Assembly: GCA_945787715.1 (NCBI GenBank)
Contig: CALZJE010000067.1
Coordinates: forward strand, 1-59,968
DNA: 59,968 bases
Direction: 5' to 3'
Origin: an uncultured Ectothiorhodospiraceae bacterium
GTDB taxonomy: Bacteria; Pseudomonadota; Gammaproteobacteria; S012-40
A program made the position numbers and the translations under genes. The notes under the pieces were generated by a model. It was not told where the DNA came from, made no database searches, and saw nothing but the letters and a program-made list of their open reading frames with translations. Below are positions 31,633 to 42,325 of the stretch, one piece after another. The first letter of the stretch is position 1, and every line of letters begins with the position of its first letter.

Positions 31633-32679
31633 TTAACGCTTATATCCGGTAACCATAATAAAAGGGCTAGGCTCAGCCATTTGTCGTGACTCGACATCCA
31701 CAAAACCAACATCAGTCAGTATCTCTTCCATTTCAGCAGTTGAATATGATGAACCACCAACTGTGTTAATAATTTGGTTAACACCAATCAACGCTGCTAA
31801 TTGCGGTCCTTTTTTCTCTGGCCATAAAAGCTGTTCCTGAATCATAATAACAGCATCTTTAGTCATGGAGTCATAGCAACGCTTAAGCAGTAATTTTAAT
31901 TTTTCAGGTGATTCCTGGTTAGTCATTGATGATAGCAACATTGCATCGTTGCTAGTTCCCAGGTCATCTGTATTGTAATCGCCGGAACGAAGTTCAACAC
32001 GATCGTTAAATTTGTACTCATCTACAATTTCTTGTGCGATTTTCAAATTTTGCTCACGATCCATAGCAATAGCATTCAAGCCATCATAGCGTTCACAGAA
32101 TTTCACAGAAAATGTTGATGGGCCGCAGCCGATATCCATCAGTAATTTTTTACCTGAAAGGTCGATCATACTTGTTAATACATCAGATTGGGAAAGTGCA
32201 CGGTTGTGCATACCCATCATATAATCGCGAGTCTCTTGATCCGAATATTCTTGATGCATAAGTGCAGATGGTTTACCTGTTTTAACCGTATCATAAAGCC
32301 CACCCCAGGCTTCATACCAGTTTTCAAACATATAAACGATCCCACCTTGATAGAATTTGCTAGATGTTGTCAGAAAAGTTTTACTGAACTCATTGTTCAT
32401 AAAAACATCGCCTTCACGATCAAGGAAATCGATCGAAACAAGCGCGCTTAAAAGTGCACCCAAGCAACGTCGGTCGGATTGTGTTTCTTTTGTTAAGGTA
32501 TCAAGGTCTTTTGCCTGACCATCAAGTAAATTAAAAATGTCCAGTCGATTAGCTGCATGTAACACACATGATTGCCAATATCCTGAAGCAACCTGCATAA
32601 CTTTCATAGGATCCATACCTTCAGGTAATCCCCAGCTACCGTTATTGTTGTTATTATCCTTATTCCATGAATCAGACAT
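31633..32679 (-). CDS. O-methyltransferase of the plant-type/hydroxyindole family
   Basis: 348 residues. N-terminal winged-helix dimerisation domain (ASGYWQSCVLHAANRLDIFN) and C-terminal SAM-binding fold with LLMDIGCGPSTFSVKF (motif I, near residue 180), AMDRE, LRSGDYNTDDLG and VIMIQEQLLWPEKKGP. These proteins methylate hydroxyls of small molecules, including quinone and carotenoid-type substrates; substrate not predictable here. An Asn run (residues 9-13) near the N-terminus comes from a short AAT/AAC repeat. Monocistronic by layout; shares the terminator with the czc operon. Confidence 0.82.
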   Translation of the reverse strand: MSDSWNKDNNNNNGSWGLPEGMDPMKVMQVASGYWQSCVLHAANRLDIFNLLDGQAKDLDTLTKETQSDRRCLGALLSALVSIDFLDREGDVFMNNEFSKTFLTTSSKFYQGGIVYMFENWYEAWGGLYDTVKTGKPSALMHQEYSDQETRDYMMGMHNRALSQSDVLTSMIDLSGKKLLMDIGCGPSTFSVKFCERYDGLNAIAMDREQNLKIAQEIVDEYKFNDRVELRSGDYNTDDLGTSNDAMLLSSMTNQESPEKLKLLLKRCYDSMTKDAVIMIQEQLLWPEKKGPQLAALIGVNQIINTVGGSSYSTAEMEEILTDVGFVDVESRQMAEPSPFIMVTGYKR

Positions 32680-32954
32680 TTAGACCCCTTTCAACACGTG
32701 TAAAATTATAATTAGCAGTGAAATATGAAGGATATAAGCAATTTTGTCCAGCCCTATCCCGAGTTAAATAGATGATATCTAAGTTTTATTACCTAATTGT
32801 CAAAGTAAACCAAGCATGAGCTATTTTAGTTACAAATTGTCATCATCGTACATCTTATCGACCATTATTCCCGCACTTTTTAATTTTTCCTAATCTGTAC
32901 TATATTTGATCGATTTAAGATAGTAACTGTGTAAATGACTACCAGTAGATCACT

Positions 32955-35151
32955 CTATTTGGTGATAAAACTATAAACTCCATCCCAGTCTTTTGCCGGT
33001 GGGGTCTGTTGAAATAACATACAGCGGTCAATGTAACATTGGTACAGGGAAGAATGTGTTTCATCCAGCAATTCGTTAAAAAGACTTATTGCTTTCACCC
33101 ACTTTTGATCTCTATAAAGCTTAAGCGCTATGTTATGTTTACTCAATAAATCCCTATAATTTGCTGCTAATGTATCTTCTCTACCCATAGGTTGGTATAG
33201 GGTAACCGGTTCAACTTTGCCTATGACACGTACTTGATCAATTTCCATAAAAACATGCTTAGGGCAGGCTTGTTGGGTACTTTCACTGACAACAATGGGG
33301 ATTTTATAATACTTGGTTAATGCTTCAATTCGTGAACCGAGATTCACTGTATCACCGAGTACGGTATAGGACATTCTAAATTTAGAACCGATATTACCGA
33401 CATACATCGAGCCGGAAGTAATGCCAATACCAATGCTTAATATAGGCCATCCATTTTTCTTAAACTCTGATTCTAATTGGTCTAACTGGTTGAGCATCTC
33501 CAGTGCACCATCGACTGCAAGCTCCGCATGTTTTTTATCATAAAGAGGTGCACCCCAAAACGCCATGATGGCATCGCCGATATATTTATCTATTGTTCCC
33601 CGGTGTATTTGGATGGCGTGTGTCATTCCCGTAAAATAACAGTTCATTAATCTGGTTAATTCTCTGGGCGGCATATGCTCTGATAACGTTGTGAATCCCC
33701 TTATATCTGCGAAAAGAACACTCATCTCCCGTGTTTCCCCTTCAATCGCATAATCACCGTCTTGATTACCAAGTTCATCCACCAGTTCTGAAGGTATATA
33801 TTGGCGGAATACTTTTGTTAGATGTCGTTTTGATCTGTTTTCAACAAAATAGGAATAACCCAAATAGTAGAAAAGCAGTACTGCAATAAACACGAGTTTT
33901 GTAGCGATCGGTAAAACTAGGTGATGTTTATCCCATGCGTAGAACGCTGTGCCAATAATTAAAACTGCCAAGAAGCCAATACTAAGAACAAAAAGCATAA
34001 CACCGGGACGGGAAGTTACAATTGTCATTACGATCCATATAATAATTAACGAAACCAACTGAAAACCGTGGATGTATGCCGGTTTATTTTTTATGTTACC
34101 ATCAAGAATTCCGGCTATCAGATTTGCATGAACTTCAACACCAGGATAAATGTTTTGTACCGGTGTTGATCGAATATCTAACAAACCTGGTGCTGTGGTA
34201 CCTATTAAGACAATAGCATCTTCTAGTTTTTCAATTTCGATTGTTTTATTGATAACATCTTTAGCAGAAACATAGGGGAAACTTCCAAATGGGCCACGAT
34301 AAGGGACTAACGAGCTGCCCGATTCGTCAACTGGAATGGGAAATTCTCCTAATTTAAGCTGTTCCAAACCTAAATTCGTTGCTTCTCCTGTGTATTCTTC
34401 AGCGATAAATAATTCAAGCTCAGGGAACCCCATAATAGCTCTTACCATTGCGAGAGAAAGAGACTCGTATAGAGCATCATTGTATTTTTGCAACATGGGG
34501 ATTTTTCTAATTACGCCATCTTCATCAACGGTAGGTAAATCAATAAAACCACCATGCAGTGCATTTTTTTGAAAAATCGCTAAATTGCTTCCCACATCGT
34601 TAGCGCTAATGAATGGAATATTAGCGGTTTCCTCATTAACCGTTAATACGGGCTTTGGTAATACTTTTGTTATTGAATTACTTGCATCATTATTCGTTGC
34701 TTGGGAAAAATAATAACCTAATACAATAGCCCTATCTTTAATGGCCTTTGAAAAAAGAGCATCATACTCCAGGTCGTCTCGTATCACTTCAATCGCATAA
34801 AGGTAGTCACTATTATTTGTTAGCTGCTCCTTGCCGAGTGCATCTAAAACTTGAATTAATATCGAAACCAGCCACTGCTACAAAGTAATGGTCAAAAAGG
34901 TTATCTATCATAAGAGCTAATTTATTTCGGCTCCATGGCCAACGACCAAATTCCTCAAGGCTGGCCTCATCAATATCGACAATGACGATGCGCTCATCAA
35001 CATTACTATTAGTAGAGATATTGAATCTAGAATCGTATGCTTTTTGTTCCAACGTATCGAGGAGAGGAAGATTAATAAAATCCAAGGCGTGCCCAAGAAA
35101 AACACACAGTAAAAATACACTGATAAGGTTTCGTGTTATCTTGGTTTTCAT
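32955..35151 (-). pseudogene. CHASE2-adenylate cyclase, frameshifted
   Basis: Read from 35151: one N-terminal membrane helix, then a CHASE2 sensor (ERIVIVDIDEASLEEFGRWP, WSRNKLALMIDN). The frame breaks near 34855 after GFDI and resumes as LIQVLDALGKEQL; family members carry about ten more residues here, so a short deletion is likely. The rest is open: the CHASE2 remainder, three membrane helices (about 240-340 of the 610-codon frame) and a class III cyclase. FADIRGFT and GDAIMAFW supply the metal Asp residues, Lys in IDKYIGD and Asp in VLGDTVN specify ATP, and DTVNLGSRIE supplies the transition-state Asn/Arg. So catalytic residues are intact but the sensor is broken. A downstream GTG at 34787 could give an N-truncated cyclase. 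Confidence 0.82.
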
Positions 35152-35403
35152 TATGATCTCTATCGAATAATCTGGGCATTAGTATTGTTTCGACAGATGG
35201 TTTAAGTTCTTAACCAGCACCTAAATAAACTTCAGTAAGCAGTTTATTCGCGGCTGCTTGGGTGCTGATTTTGAAGTGTCGACAACAAGGGGCGTTAACG
35301 TATAATTCCATGGAGGAATGCTGACTATTCTATATCAGTACCCAAGCATCAGAAAATCTCGAATTTTAAGTTCTTACTGAATTTTGTTTAGAGCTAAGTT
35401 TTT

Positions 35404-38400
35404 TTATTCTCTATTTTTATTATGTTTATATTTTCCTCTTTTCATATTTTTGTGATTATCTCTATCCTTATGTTTGTTGGTCGTATGTTTGTTTGACGTG
35501 TATTTGTTGAACCTGTAATTATTCGTCTTGTGCTTTCTCTCATGTGCGTGATTATGTGTAACAGATACTTCGAATTCTTTCGAATTTACATTGCCGCTGA
35601 AATCAGATACTGAAATAATTACATGATAAATTCGGTCTTGCTTCGAATGAGAGAGTTTCTCGGATCTTAGCCAGATTTCCCAGCCATTACTATTTTCAAC
35701 AATCCGCCAATCTTTTTTCTCAGGATGACTATGATGATCTCCATTGCTGGTTATTAGTGCATCGATAGTTGGGTTGGTATCCACTAAATCGGACCAGCTA
35801 TCAATTGACGCAACGAATGTCATTTTATGGTTTGGCGGCCAGATATCATATTTAATGATGTTTAATTCATAATTAGGTGCGGTCGTATCTAAAACAGTAA
35901 TATTTTGCTGTTTAGTCGTTTTATTGCCATTGGCATCCTCAGCTATCCATGACACAGTACTAGTACCAAGAGGGAACAAGGATGGTGCGTTATTTGTTAC
36001 GGCAACAGGAAATAGGTCATTTGCTGCTGCTTGGCCAATATTTATTGCCGTTAATGCGCCGGTAGCTTCGATTATCATATCATCAGGAATCGTTAAATCA
36101 GGTTTTGTTGTATCGACAACAGTAAGAGACATAAAATCAGTACCCGTATTACCACTGATATCTGTTGAAGATACCGTGATTTTAGTGGTTCCGAGTGCAT
36201 AGTTAGAAAGAAGTGGAGTGACAACAGTATTTAAATCACCACAATTACAAATATCACTAACACTGTAATTCAAATGAAACGGCGCGCCATTTACGGAAAC
36301 AGCTTCAATTATTTTATCATTACCCACGCTTACAGTTGGTGGAGTAGTATCAACAATTATTATATCTTGCGTTACGGTTGAGGAATTTCCATTAGCATCG
36401 ATGGCTTTCCATCTAACGACTGTTGTACCCAGCGGAAAAGAGAGGGGTGCATCGTTGGAGATTGAGTATTCGAAGATGTCTGATGCTGTGGCAGTGCCTA
36501 TTGTAATGTTAGTCAAACTACCGGTCGATTCTTTAATGATTGATCCGGGGGCAATTATTTTTGGCGCAGTTGAATCAATTATTGTGACACGCTGGGTGTT
36601 AGTGGTTTTATTCCCGTTTTCATCAACCGCTTCCCACGTAATAAGCGTTTCACCTAGATCAAATTTTGAAGGCGCGTTATTTGAAAGGGTAACTTGAAAT
36701 ATATCATCTGCAGTTGCAATTCCAATATCTACATTCATGTTGATAGAAATAGCTTCAAGAGTGATATCAGGTGGTACAGCTAATATAGGTTTTGTTGAGT
36801 CTACAATAGTTACGACTTGATTATCGGAACTAGCATTTCCATTATCGTCTGTAGAGGTCCATATTACAATTGTGTTTCCCACAGGGAATAGGGGAGGCGC
36901 ATTATTAGATAGATTAGTTGGAAATATATCATTTGTGACTGTTGTTCCGAGAGCAACAGGGGTTTTAATAGCTGTTGCTTCTTTAATTATATCGACGGGG
37001 GCAACTATTGTCGGAGCAATCGTATCTCGAACATCGATAATAGTGTTGTCGGTAGCCACCAGGCCAACACTATCTGTCACAGTAATGGTAACATTGTTTA
37101 TTCCAAGCGGGTAATATTCTGGTGATGGCGAAATAAGTATAGATGACAGTTCACAGTTATCACTGGCATTATAATTGACAGAATATTTTGCCCCGGCAAT
37201 AGATGTTGCCTCAATAATGACGGAAGGTTCTGCGGTTATTGAAGGCGAAATAGTGTCGGTTACTGCGACTATCATACTATCTGTCGAACTAGCACCAGAT
37301 GAATCACTGACTGTAAGTAAAACTGTATGAGTACCCACAGCTAAATTAGTATTTGTTGTTTCTTCATAAAGCGTAGTAAATGGTCCTGTCCAGACATAAG
37401 TTAATTCATCCTTATCTAAATCATAAGATTCACTTCCATCCAGGGAAATAAATGCACCGCCGTTGGAACATGTTTGTGCAGTTACACGAGTAGCCTTTGC
37501 AACAGGAGTGGTATTTCTAGCAGGATCCATCTCGCGAAGAAAGATATCCATCTGCTTGTTATAATCAGCAGGATCGATAGCACTAGCGGTAGAAAACACA
37601 GCGACTCTACCATTAAAATTTAAGGATGTAATTTTGTCGATGTTGTTATCAATCTGCTCGCCAGACGCAGATAAACTAATAAGCTCGATGGAATCAAAAT
37701 AGCGATCAAATAAAAACAGATCATCTTTATTGTTAGCGTCATTAGAAATCAGATTCGTTGAACTTGAATAAAAGGAGACAAACCGGCCATTACCACTAAC
37801 TTTTGGTGAAAAATTAAGACCATTTGATTCACCCAATTTTGGAGTAATTCTTACGATATTGTTATTAGGTATGTCCTTAACAAAAACGTCTATGAATGAA
37901 TTTTCATCTGTAAGTGATAGATTATTCGCCAGAGATGCAAATGCGATTACTTGCCCATCGTCACTAATGCTGACTTGTCCACTATGGTTATTACTTAATT
38001 GCCCTGAATTGTTAATTGAAACACGTTTTGTTTTTTTTAGCTCTCTATCATATACAAATATATCGTATTGATTATTTGCGGGGGACGAGTCCATGTTGTT
38101 AGCCAGAGAACTAAAAGCGACATATCTGCCACTTGCGCTTATTGCAGGGTCGAAGCTTTCTGCATCACCGACCTGGCCATTATTATTGATACTGATTATT
38201 TCAACGGTACCTGTTTGCATATCTTTTACATAGACATTACTTTTTCCCAATGTTGAAGTGGAGACCAGATTTGTAGCGATACTTGAGAAAGCAACATAAC
38301 GGCCATCATCACTGACAACTGCCTCTGTACTTCTTCCATTTGCCTGAGCACCTGATGTTGAAGTGCTAACAAGCTTTGTCGAACCGGTGTCAAGACTGCG

Positions 38401-38805
38401 AATAAAAACATCGGATTCTCCATTATTATCAGCGTTAACAAGATTATCCGCCAGAGAGTAGAAAACAACATGTTTGCCATCTCCACTGATATCTGGTGAA
38501 TAACTGATACTGTTTGCCTTTTGGCCACCATCACCTATGCTCGCTCGCGATATTTGTTGAGTTGAAAGGTTTTTAATATAGATGTGCTGAATTATTTCAT
38601 TGTCTCCCACTAACTTTCCTGCGTTTGATAAAAAAGCAACGACCTGCCCATCATTACTTATTGATGGTGCCGTACTACTGCCTGAAATATTTTTACCTGG
38701 AATGTTACTTATCCAGCTTGTGTTTGCTGCATATGCTGATGGCAAGGTGAGTAAAACCGACAAACTCAATAATTTAAATCCTGTCACTCTTTTATGTGTT
38801 TTCAT
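35404..38805 (-). CDS. Secreted PD40 beta-propeller / PKD / HYR repeat protein
   Basis: 1133 residues. A signal peptide (ending AYAANT) precedes about seven TolB/PD40-type propeller blades, each with a motif like SPDISGDGKHVVFYSLADNL. Then come a PKD-like domain (GSESYDLDKDELTYVWTGPF) and six or seven HYR repeats (for example TIVDSTKPILAVPPDI; FPLGTTVVRWKAIDANGN). A C-terminal extension of about 50 residues is very rich in His, Lys and Asn. HYR domains are extracellular adhesion modules. It overlaps the preceding gene by four bases. The basic tail could bind polyanions or metals (inference). Frame intact. Confidence 0.85.
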   Translation of the reverse strand: MKTHKRVTGFKLLSLSVLLTLPSAYAANTSWISNIPGKNISGSSTAPSISNDGQVVAFLSNAGKLVGDNEIIQHIYIKNLSTQQISRASIGDGGQKANSISYSPDISGDGKHVVFYSLADNLVNADNNGESDVFIRSLDTGSTKLVSTSTSGAQANGRSTEAVVSDDGRYVAFSSIATNLVSTSTLGKSNVYVKDMQTGTVEIISINNNGQVGDAESFDPAISASGRYVAFSSLANNMDSSPANNQYDIFVYDRELKKTKRVSINNSGQLSNNHSGQVSISDDGQVIAFASLANNLSLTDENSFIDVFVKDIPNNNIVRITPKLGESNGLNFSPKVSGNGRFVSFYSSSTNLISNDANNKDDLFLFDRYFDSIELISLSASGEQIDNNIDKITSLNFNGRVAVFSTASAIDPADYNKQMDIFLREMDPARNTTPVAKATRVTAQTCSNGGAFISLDGSESYDLDKDELTYVWTGPFTTLYEETTNTNLAVGTHTVLLTVSDSSGASSTDSMIVAVTDTISPSITAEPSVIIEATSIAGAKYSVNYNASDNCELSSILISPSPEYYPLGINNVTITVTDSVGLVATDNTIIDVRDTIAPTIVAPVDIIKEATAIKTPVALGTTVTNDIFPTNLSNNAPPLFPVGNTIVIWTSTDDNGNASSDNQVVTIVDSTKPILAVPPDITLEAISINMNVDIGIATADDIFQVTLSNNAPSKFDLGETLITWEAVDENGNKTTNTQRVTIIDSTAPKIIAPGSIIKESTGSLTNITIGTATASDIFEYSISNDAPLSFPLGTTVVRWKAIDANGNSSTVTQDIIIVDTTPPTVSVGNDKIIEAVSVNGAPFHLNYSVSDICNCGDLNTVVTPLLSNYALGTTKITVSSTDISGNTGTDFMSLTVVDTTKPDLTIPDDMIIEATGALTAINIGQAAANDLFPVAVTNNAPSLFPLGTSTVSWIAEDANGNKTTKQQNITVLDTTAPNYELNIIKYDIWPPNHKMTFVASIDSWSDLVDTNPTIDALITSNGDHHSHPEKKDWRIVENSNGWEIWLRSEKLSHSKQDRIYHVIISVSDFSGNVNSKEFEVSVTHNHAHERKHKTNNYRFNKYTSNKHTTNKHKDRDNHKNMKRGKYKHNKNRE

Positions 38806-39224
38806 TCCAGAGCCCCCATGTTGCTATATACTGGAATCTCAATGAAATGTCCGTTTTCCGTTTTTGCTGTTATATGAAAAAAAATAGGGAGACCTGATTG
38901 AAAATAGACTAACGCTCTTGGTGTGCTTGTTGTAAGTTGAATGACAGCTTGTCCCATAGCAGGCAAGTTGCCAACTGTCATTGAATTATTTTTATTATCC
39001 AACGCATATTCGTTACCAGATGGTGATATCTTAAGGTTGTGATAACTTATAGGACTATTATTATCGATAATCAAGTGCAAGTTAACAGCATTTAACTTAT
39101 CTAGTTGCTCATGAGAAAGAACTGAGTGTGTTATTTGAATATCATTATTCGAATAGACATTGAATGAAATCAAACCGATTATTAAATACAAAATAGTTTT
39201 TTCTTTCTTTTTACTAAAGAACAT
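38802..39224 (-). CDS. Small secreted protein of the HYR/FecR cluster
   Basis: 140 residues, not recognised. A signal peptide or anchor (ILYLIIGLISFNVYS) is followed by a beta-rich domain (LNAVNLHLIIDNNSPISYHN; MGQAVIQLTTSTPRALVYFQ) that resembles a small immunoglobulin-like fold. It starts 33 bases after the FecR gene and overlaps the HYR gene by four bases, so all three are cotranscribed. Perhaps a periplasmic chaperone-like or surface component. Confidence 0.7.
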   Translation of the reverse strand: MFFSKKKEKTILYLIIGLISFNVYSNNDIQITHSVLSHEQLDKLNAVNLHLIIDNNSPISYHNLKISPSGNEYALDNKNNSMTVGNLPAMGQAVIQLTTSTPRALVYFQSGLPIFFHITAKTENGHFIEIPVYSNMGALE

Positions 39225-39257
39225 AAAACATACCTCGAAACTTTAATGAAGGCTGAA

Positions 39258-40607
39258 CTATGGATTTACTGCACTCACTGACAGGTCAGCGGTTCCATTA
39301 AGTGTTGTCGCTCCATCATCCATTTGATAGTTCATATTGACATTAGAAGGGGCACTTATCGTTGCCTCAGAGTCACCACCGAGGGTTCCGGATACTGAAC
39401 CTGCACCTGAACGTGACAATCCAAATAGAGGAGCAATATCGACTGCTGTATTTCCCTGAAAGGTACCATCACTAGCGATAGTCATGGCGGTAGTAGTATT
39501 GGAACTCCAGGTTTCTGAGTTGAATTCTGCGGTGATCATAGCTGATGCTGTTGCATCGACAAAATTCACAGTTAGAGCTGTTCGTGCAATATCCAGAGTT
39601 CCTGTCGAAACACCGTCAGTAGGATCTGAATTTGCAATGACGCTGTATAAAGCAGAGCCAGCCGAAGGGAGGACAATGGCTAACTCGGTTGGCGTGAATT
39701 CTTCAATTTCAATAGCGGGCTCCACTACTTCCGCTGGTGTACTGTCTACTAAAACAGTTTCTTCATTGATTTGAATATTCGTTGTTTTATCTACACTAGT
39801 CAATGCCTCTTTTGTTGTCGTAGTAATCAGGTTATCACCAGTGGTTGTATTGACGGCTAAATTGACTGCATTGGTGGAAAGATCTGACGAAGATTCATTA
39901 TTAATTTTAACATTTTCGGTTATGGATGAAACAATCGACTGTTCTGAACTAGATTGAGGTGATTGGGATTCATTTGATGCGCTGGCGAAAAGCAGATCAC
40001 CTGGTGCAGATTCCAAATAACCTGGCTGAACCGCTTGATCTACTATAAAGCCATATTCACCAGGAGCTACATCTAAACTCCCGCCATCATTCTCAAGGAT
40101 GACTCCGCCATCTAAAACACTGACATACAAACCATCATCAGCATTACTACAATCACCTTCACACAAACGTGCCGTATAATCTGTTCCACGAATACCAATG
40201 GTGCCAACAACTGTTTTCACAGCATAAGCACCTTTATTTTCTTTGCCAATCTTCCCCGTAATTGATCTAAAACCTCCTTTCATTAAATTATAGATACTTT
40301 TATCATTATTATTATCACCGTTATATTCATAATCATCAATTATAAATTTACTGTTTGGTCGTATCGCTAGTAAAGTGCCATCACTCATTCTTATTTGTGC
40401 CTGGCCTCGCTTGCTGGAGATAATGGTGTCACCTTGATTAACACCGTTTCCTTTTCTAAGCCTACTTTTTTCACCCAATTCTGTTACAACTTCCACTTTA
40501 CCTAACACAAATATTGCTTTTCCCGCATCTGCCGCAAAGGAAGGCGTTATATAGATAAATAGCAATAAAAATATCAAAATTTTCGCCATCTTCTGAATTT
40601 TATTCAT
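39258..40607 (-). CDS. Secreted FecR-domain protein
   Basis: About 449 residues. Signal peptide ending PSFAAD, then a FecR domain (about 30-190) with GKVEVVTELG, LRKGNGVNQGDTIISSKRGQ, IRMSDGTLLAIRPNSKF and VKTVVGTIGIRGTDYTARLC. The remainder is Ser/Thr-rich and beta-like, ending in DDGATTLNGTADLSVSAVNP. This is the secreted, CHASE2-cyclase-associated FecR type, not the FecI anti-sigma factor: no sigma-binding N-terminus and no sigma gene nearby. The ATG at 40607 has AAGGG upstream; GTG at 40616 is the alternative. Confidence 0.85.
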   Translation of the reverse strand: MNKIQKMAKILIFLLLFIYITPSFAADAGKAIFVLGKVEVVTELGEKSRLRKGNGVNQGDTIISSKRGQAQIRMSDGTLLAIRPNSKFIIDDYEYNGDNNNDKSIYNLMKGGFRSITGKIGKENKGAYAVKTVVGTIGIRGTDYTARLCEGDCSNADDGLYVSVLDGGVILENDGGSLDVAPGEYGFIVDQAVQPGYLESAPGDLLFASASNESQSPQSSSEQSIVSSITENVKINNESSSDLSTNAVNLAVNTTTGDNLITTTTKEALTSVDKTTNIQINEETVLVDSTPAEVVEPAIEIEEFTPTELAIVLPSAGSALYSVIANSDPTDGVSTGTLDIARTALTVNFVDATASAMITAEFNSETWSSNTTTAMTIASDGTFQGNTAVDIAPLFGLSRSGAGSVSGTLGGDSEATISAPSNVNMNYQMDDGATTLNGTADLSVSAVNP

Positions 40608-40618
40608 AACTAACACCC

Positions 40619-41885
40619 TTAAATAATTTGGTGGCTTAACACAATGCTTGTTTGTGTACGTGTGAATTGGTATAAATCTACGGAAGAGCTATTCTTTATA
40701 AAATTGATGCTTGGTTCAATTGACCAGTAACGGTTGACTTTTATATTTAATTTTATTGCCGCAGAGTAGTTTTTATCGCGTCTGCCAATCCCAAAAAAAG
40801 GATTGTCATAATTCGAGTCTGAATATTTTAGTGCAGTTTTAATTTGAAACAGATTGTGAGTACTTTTGACAGGGATTGGGTTTTGAATGTACGGCAATTT
40901 CTTTACTCGAAGAGAAGGAATAATACATGTTGAGTAGCGTGGATTTGTTGATAGTTATTCCTTGAGTATAGAAAAAACCAGCATTATATTGATTAATATC
41001 TCTGATTGAGTATTCTGGTACGAAATCAATTCTTGCTCCAGATACAGTTCCGCCGATTGTGCTAGATTTACTGGATTTATATTGCAAGTTATAGTTCGCT
41101 GCCGCTGATCGGTTGTTTAACTTTTCATCAACCTCGATATGACGATATGTAAATGAAACTCTATTCGATAGGTATCTATTAAAGTTATAATTAAAGCCTG
41201 AATCAATTGCACCACCAAGTGTGTTAATAAATTCAGCATCACTGTAGTCATATTTAAATAAAGTAGTTGTAGAAAATAGTGTCAGTCTTTTTGTTAGTGG
41301 GTAATGTAGATAATCAGTTAGTTGTACAATGGAAATTGTAGAAGGTGTCGATTTGCTGAAAGATGTTAGATTAATCCCTACAAATTGTTCTATTTCTGGT
41401 GCACTGTTTGCGTTACTGTCATTTCCAAATCCTGCGGTTATAAAAGTGTTGTGAGTAAATGAGTTTTTTTTGTAAATGGATTCTAAATAACGTTGGCTCG
41501 CGTTCACATACAGTTTATTTTTACTGTTTTGAACAATGTAACTAAAATGAGCCAGTGCTTGATTATTGTCACCAAGTTTTTCATAGGCTTTAGCGAGCAT
41601 AAATCTTGAATCTTCTTTATCTGGCGAAACTAATACTGATCTTTCTAACGCAAATACAGCAAGGTTCTCTTTACCACTATCAAAGGCTGCTTTCCCTAGA
41701 ACATAGTCAAACTGCGATTCACCCGCAAAATCTTCAACACGATTTTCTAAAAGACTCACTGCTTTATCCGGTTCATTATTCTCAATAAGCGACATTGCAT
41801 CCTTAAGTAACAACGTTGACTCGTTTGCGACAGCAATAGAGGTAATGCTTAATATCATAATTGCAATAGTAAGTTTTGTTATCAT
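40619..41885 (-). pseudogene. TPR plus outer-membrane beta-barrel protein, frameshifted
   Basis: From the ATG at 41885: signal peptide (ending SIAVANE), TPR-like repeats (NEPDKAVSLLENRVEDFAGE; FMLAKAYEKLGDNNQALAHF) to about residue 150, then alternating beta-barrel strands. The frame breaks near 40905 in SSSKE: removing one A from a GAAATT run gives SSKELPYIQNPIPVK and joins the second frame, which continues to a terminal strand TQTSIVLSHQII typical of an outer-membrane barrel. One-base insertion in a short homopolymer: a true mutation or a sequencing error. Head of the leftward FecR/HYR operon, with a CRP-like site upstream. Confidence 0.78.
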
Positions 41886-41972
41886 TGATATTTGTAGCCT
41901 TGTAGTATCTAACACTTCACTTGAATTTTATGTGTGATATATCGGTGACTTTATACATTCTGATGATAAGAT

Positions 41973-41992
41973 AATGTGTACTAGATCACATT
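41973..41992. promoter_or_regulatory. CRP-like site at the head of the surface/cyclase cluster
   Basis: AATGTGTACTAGATCACATT agrees with the E. coli CRP consensus core AATGTGATCTAGATCACATT at 18 of 20 positions. It lies about 88 bases before the ATG of the barrel gene. The rest of 41886-42325 has no gene that can be supported. Confidence 0.7.
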
Positions 41993-42325
41993 CAATTTGG
42001 TAATAATTCCTGTCTAGCAAAAATCTGTGACACACATAGCAGAACTTGAAAGTTGTATAACATTAGAATATTTAATAATAAATATAGGTCAAAAGTAAAT
42101 TGAACTAATTCGTGATTTCAAATATGTAATTTTCTTCATTTCGAAGAGAAATGAGTAATCGAATAACATCTAACAATTTTCAAAAGAACCTAGACCAATG
42201 AAAGAAATAAGTGGAAATATACCCCGTATCATCTAGAATTATTGACGTGATGTGAAAAAAGAAATCTTAGTGATTATTTATCGCTCACTAATCAATTTGG
42301 ATGATTAAAAATGGGATGTATTATT

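Noticed and set aside
38226-38534. Leftward 102-codon frame inside the PD40/HYR gene
   Set aside because: Out-of-phase shadow of the propeller repeats.
39258-40607. FecR as an anti-sigma regulator of iron uptake
   Set aside because: The protein has an export signal and no cytoplasmic anti-sigma segment, and no ECF sigma factor or TonB receptor gene adjoins it.
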